A stretch of DNA of 5,834 bases from Olsenella sp. (GTDB taxonomy: Bacteria; Actinomycetota; Coriobacteriia; Coriobacteriales; Atopobiaceae), in NCBI GenBank assembly GCA_015062715.1, contig SUUD01000137.1, forward strand, positions 1 through 5,834, written 5' to 3'. The translations under genes and the position numbers were made by a program. Of this stretch, positions 5,687-5,834 are shown in pieces. The notes under the pieces were generated by a model that searched no databases, was not told the origin of the DNA, and was given only the letters and a program-made list of their open reading frames with translations. The stretch's first letter is position 1. Every line of letters starts with the position of its first letter.

Positions 5687-5812
5687 ATCGGACACAACCC
5701 GCGCGTGGCCTGGGGGGATTATCGGACACAACCTGAATAACGGACACAACCCAAACACGTTTGCCCTGTTGGCAAAAACCTTAATCGGAATACATCCAAG
5801 GTTGTGTCCGAT
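5687..5812. repeat. Cluster of 13-bp repeats ATCGGACACAACC, three direct and one inverted
   Basis: ATCGGACACAACC occurs exactly at 5687-5699 and 5721-5733, and with one mismatch (AACGGACACAACC) at 5739-5751. Its exact reverse complement GGTTGTGTCCGAT is at 5800-5812. The direct copies are 34 and 18 nt apart. Several copies near a boundary, with an opposed copy, is a layout seen at ends of IS21-like elements (transposase-binding repeats) and in miniature inverted-repeat elements. No transposase is visible, and the flank past 5834 is unknown. The stretch has no convincing gene. Confidence 0.75.
5760..5776. repeat. Small palindrome TTTGCC-CTGTT-GGCAAA
   Basis: A 6-bp inverted repeat with a 5-nt centre lies inside the larger repeat cluster, between the last direct copy and the inverted copy. 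It sits in a locally AT-rich patch that is followed by AAAAACC. It could be a protein-binding operator or the core of a small mobile element; the sequence does not decide between them. Confidence 0.45.
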
Positions 5813-5834
5813 AGCTGCTCGGGGTGTCCCAAGG

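Noticed and set aside
5606..5758. 51-residue N-terminal extension of the lipoprotein
   Set aside because: It would place residues before a complete signal peptide, runs through repeats at 5687-5751 and ignores the good ribosome binding site at 5611-5617.

Overview
The window is 5.8 kb of GC-rich, densely coding bacterial DNA with strong GC bias at third codon positions, AAGGAG-type ribosome binding sites and almost no spacing between co-directional genes. These traits, the sugar-catabolic gene content, a clostridial-style LRR/EF-hand lipoprotein and the short palindromic repeats between genes suggest an anaerobic, host-associated actinobacterium. A coriobacterium of the Olsenella/Collinsella/Atopobium type is my best guess, but it is an inference and not a proven placement.

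Layout, left to right. Bases 1-69 are the 3' end of a plus-strand gene that I cannot identify. A perfect 21-bp inverted repeat (77-126) separates it from a four-gene plus-strand operon: a DapA/NanA-superfamily pyruvate-type aldolase (273-1253), a DUF4432/aldose-1-epimerase-like mutarotase (1266-2363), a sugar isomerase/epimerase of the xylose-isomerase-like TIM-barrel family (2365-3204) and a PfkB-family sugar kinase (3313-4311). The first three genes are 1-12 nt apart. The kinase is set off by a nested palindrome (3210-3293) with a perfect 37-bp inverted repeat. A UUCG-tetraloop hairpin (4340-4361) ends the operon and touches the stop codon of a convergent minus-strand gene, a 414-aa lipoprotein (4361-5605). 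Upstream of the lipoprotein lie a -10-like box and a cluster of 13-bp repeats (5687-5812) in both orientations.

How the genes could work together: mutarotase, ketose/aldose isomerase or epimerase, sugar kinase and aldolase together form a complete short sugar-breakdown route. It has the same logic as the sulfo-EMP route (YihR/YihS/YihV/YihT) but different protein families for at least the isomerase and the aldolase. The aldolase keeps the Schiff-base lysine but lacks the usual threonine pair and the DHDPS arginine. The kinase lacks some usual sugar-contact residues. The substrate therefore looks non-standard and cannot be named from sequence alone. No transporter or regulator for the pathway lies in the window. 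The lipoprotein is probably unrelated in function.
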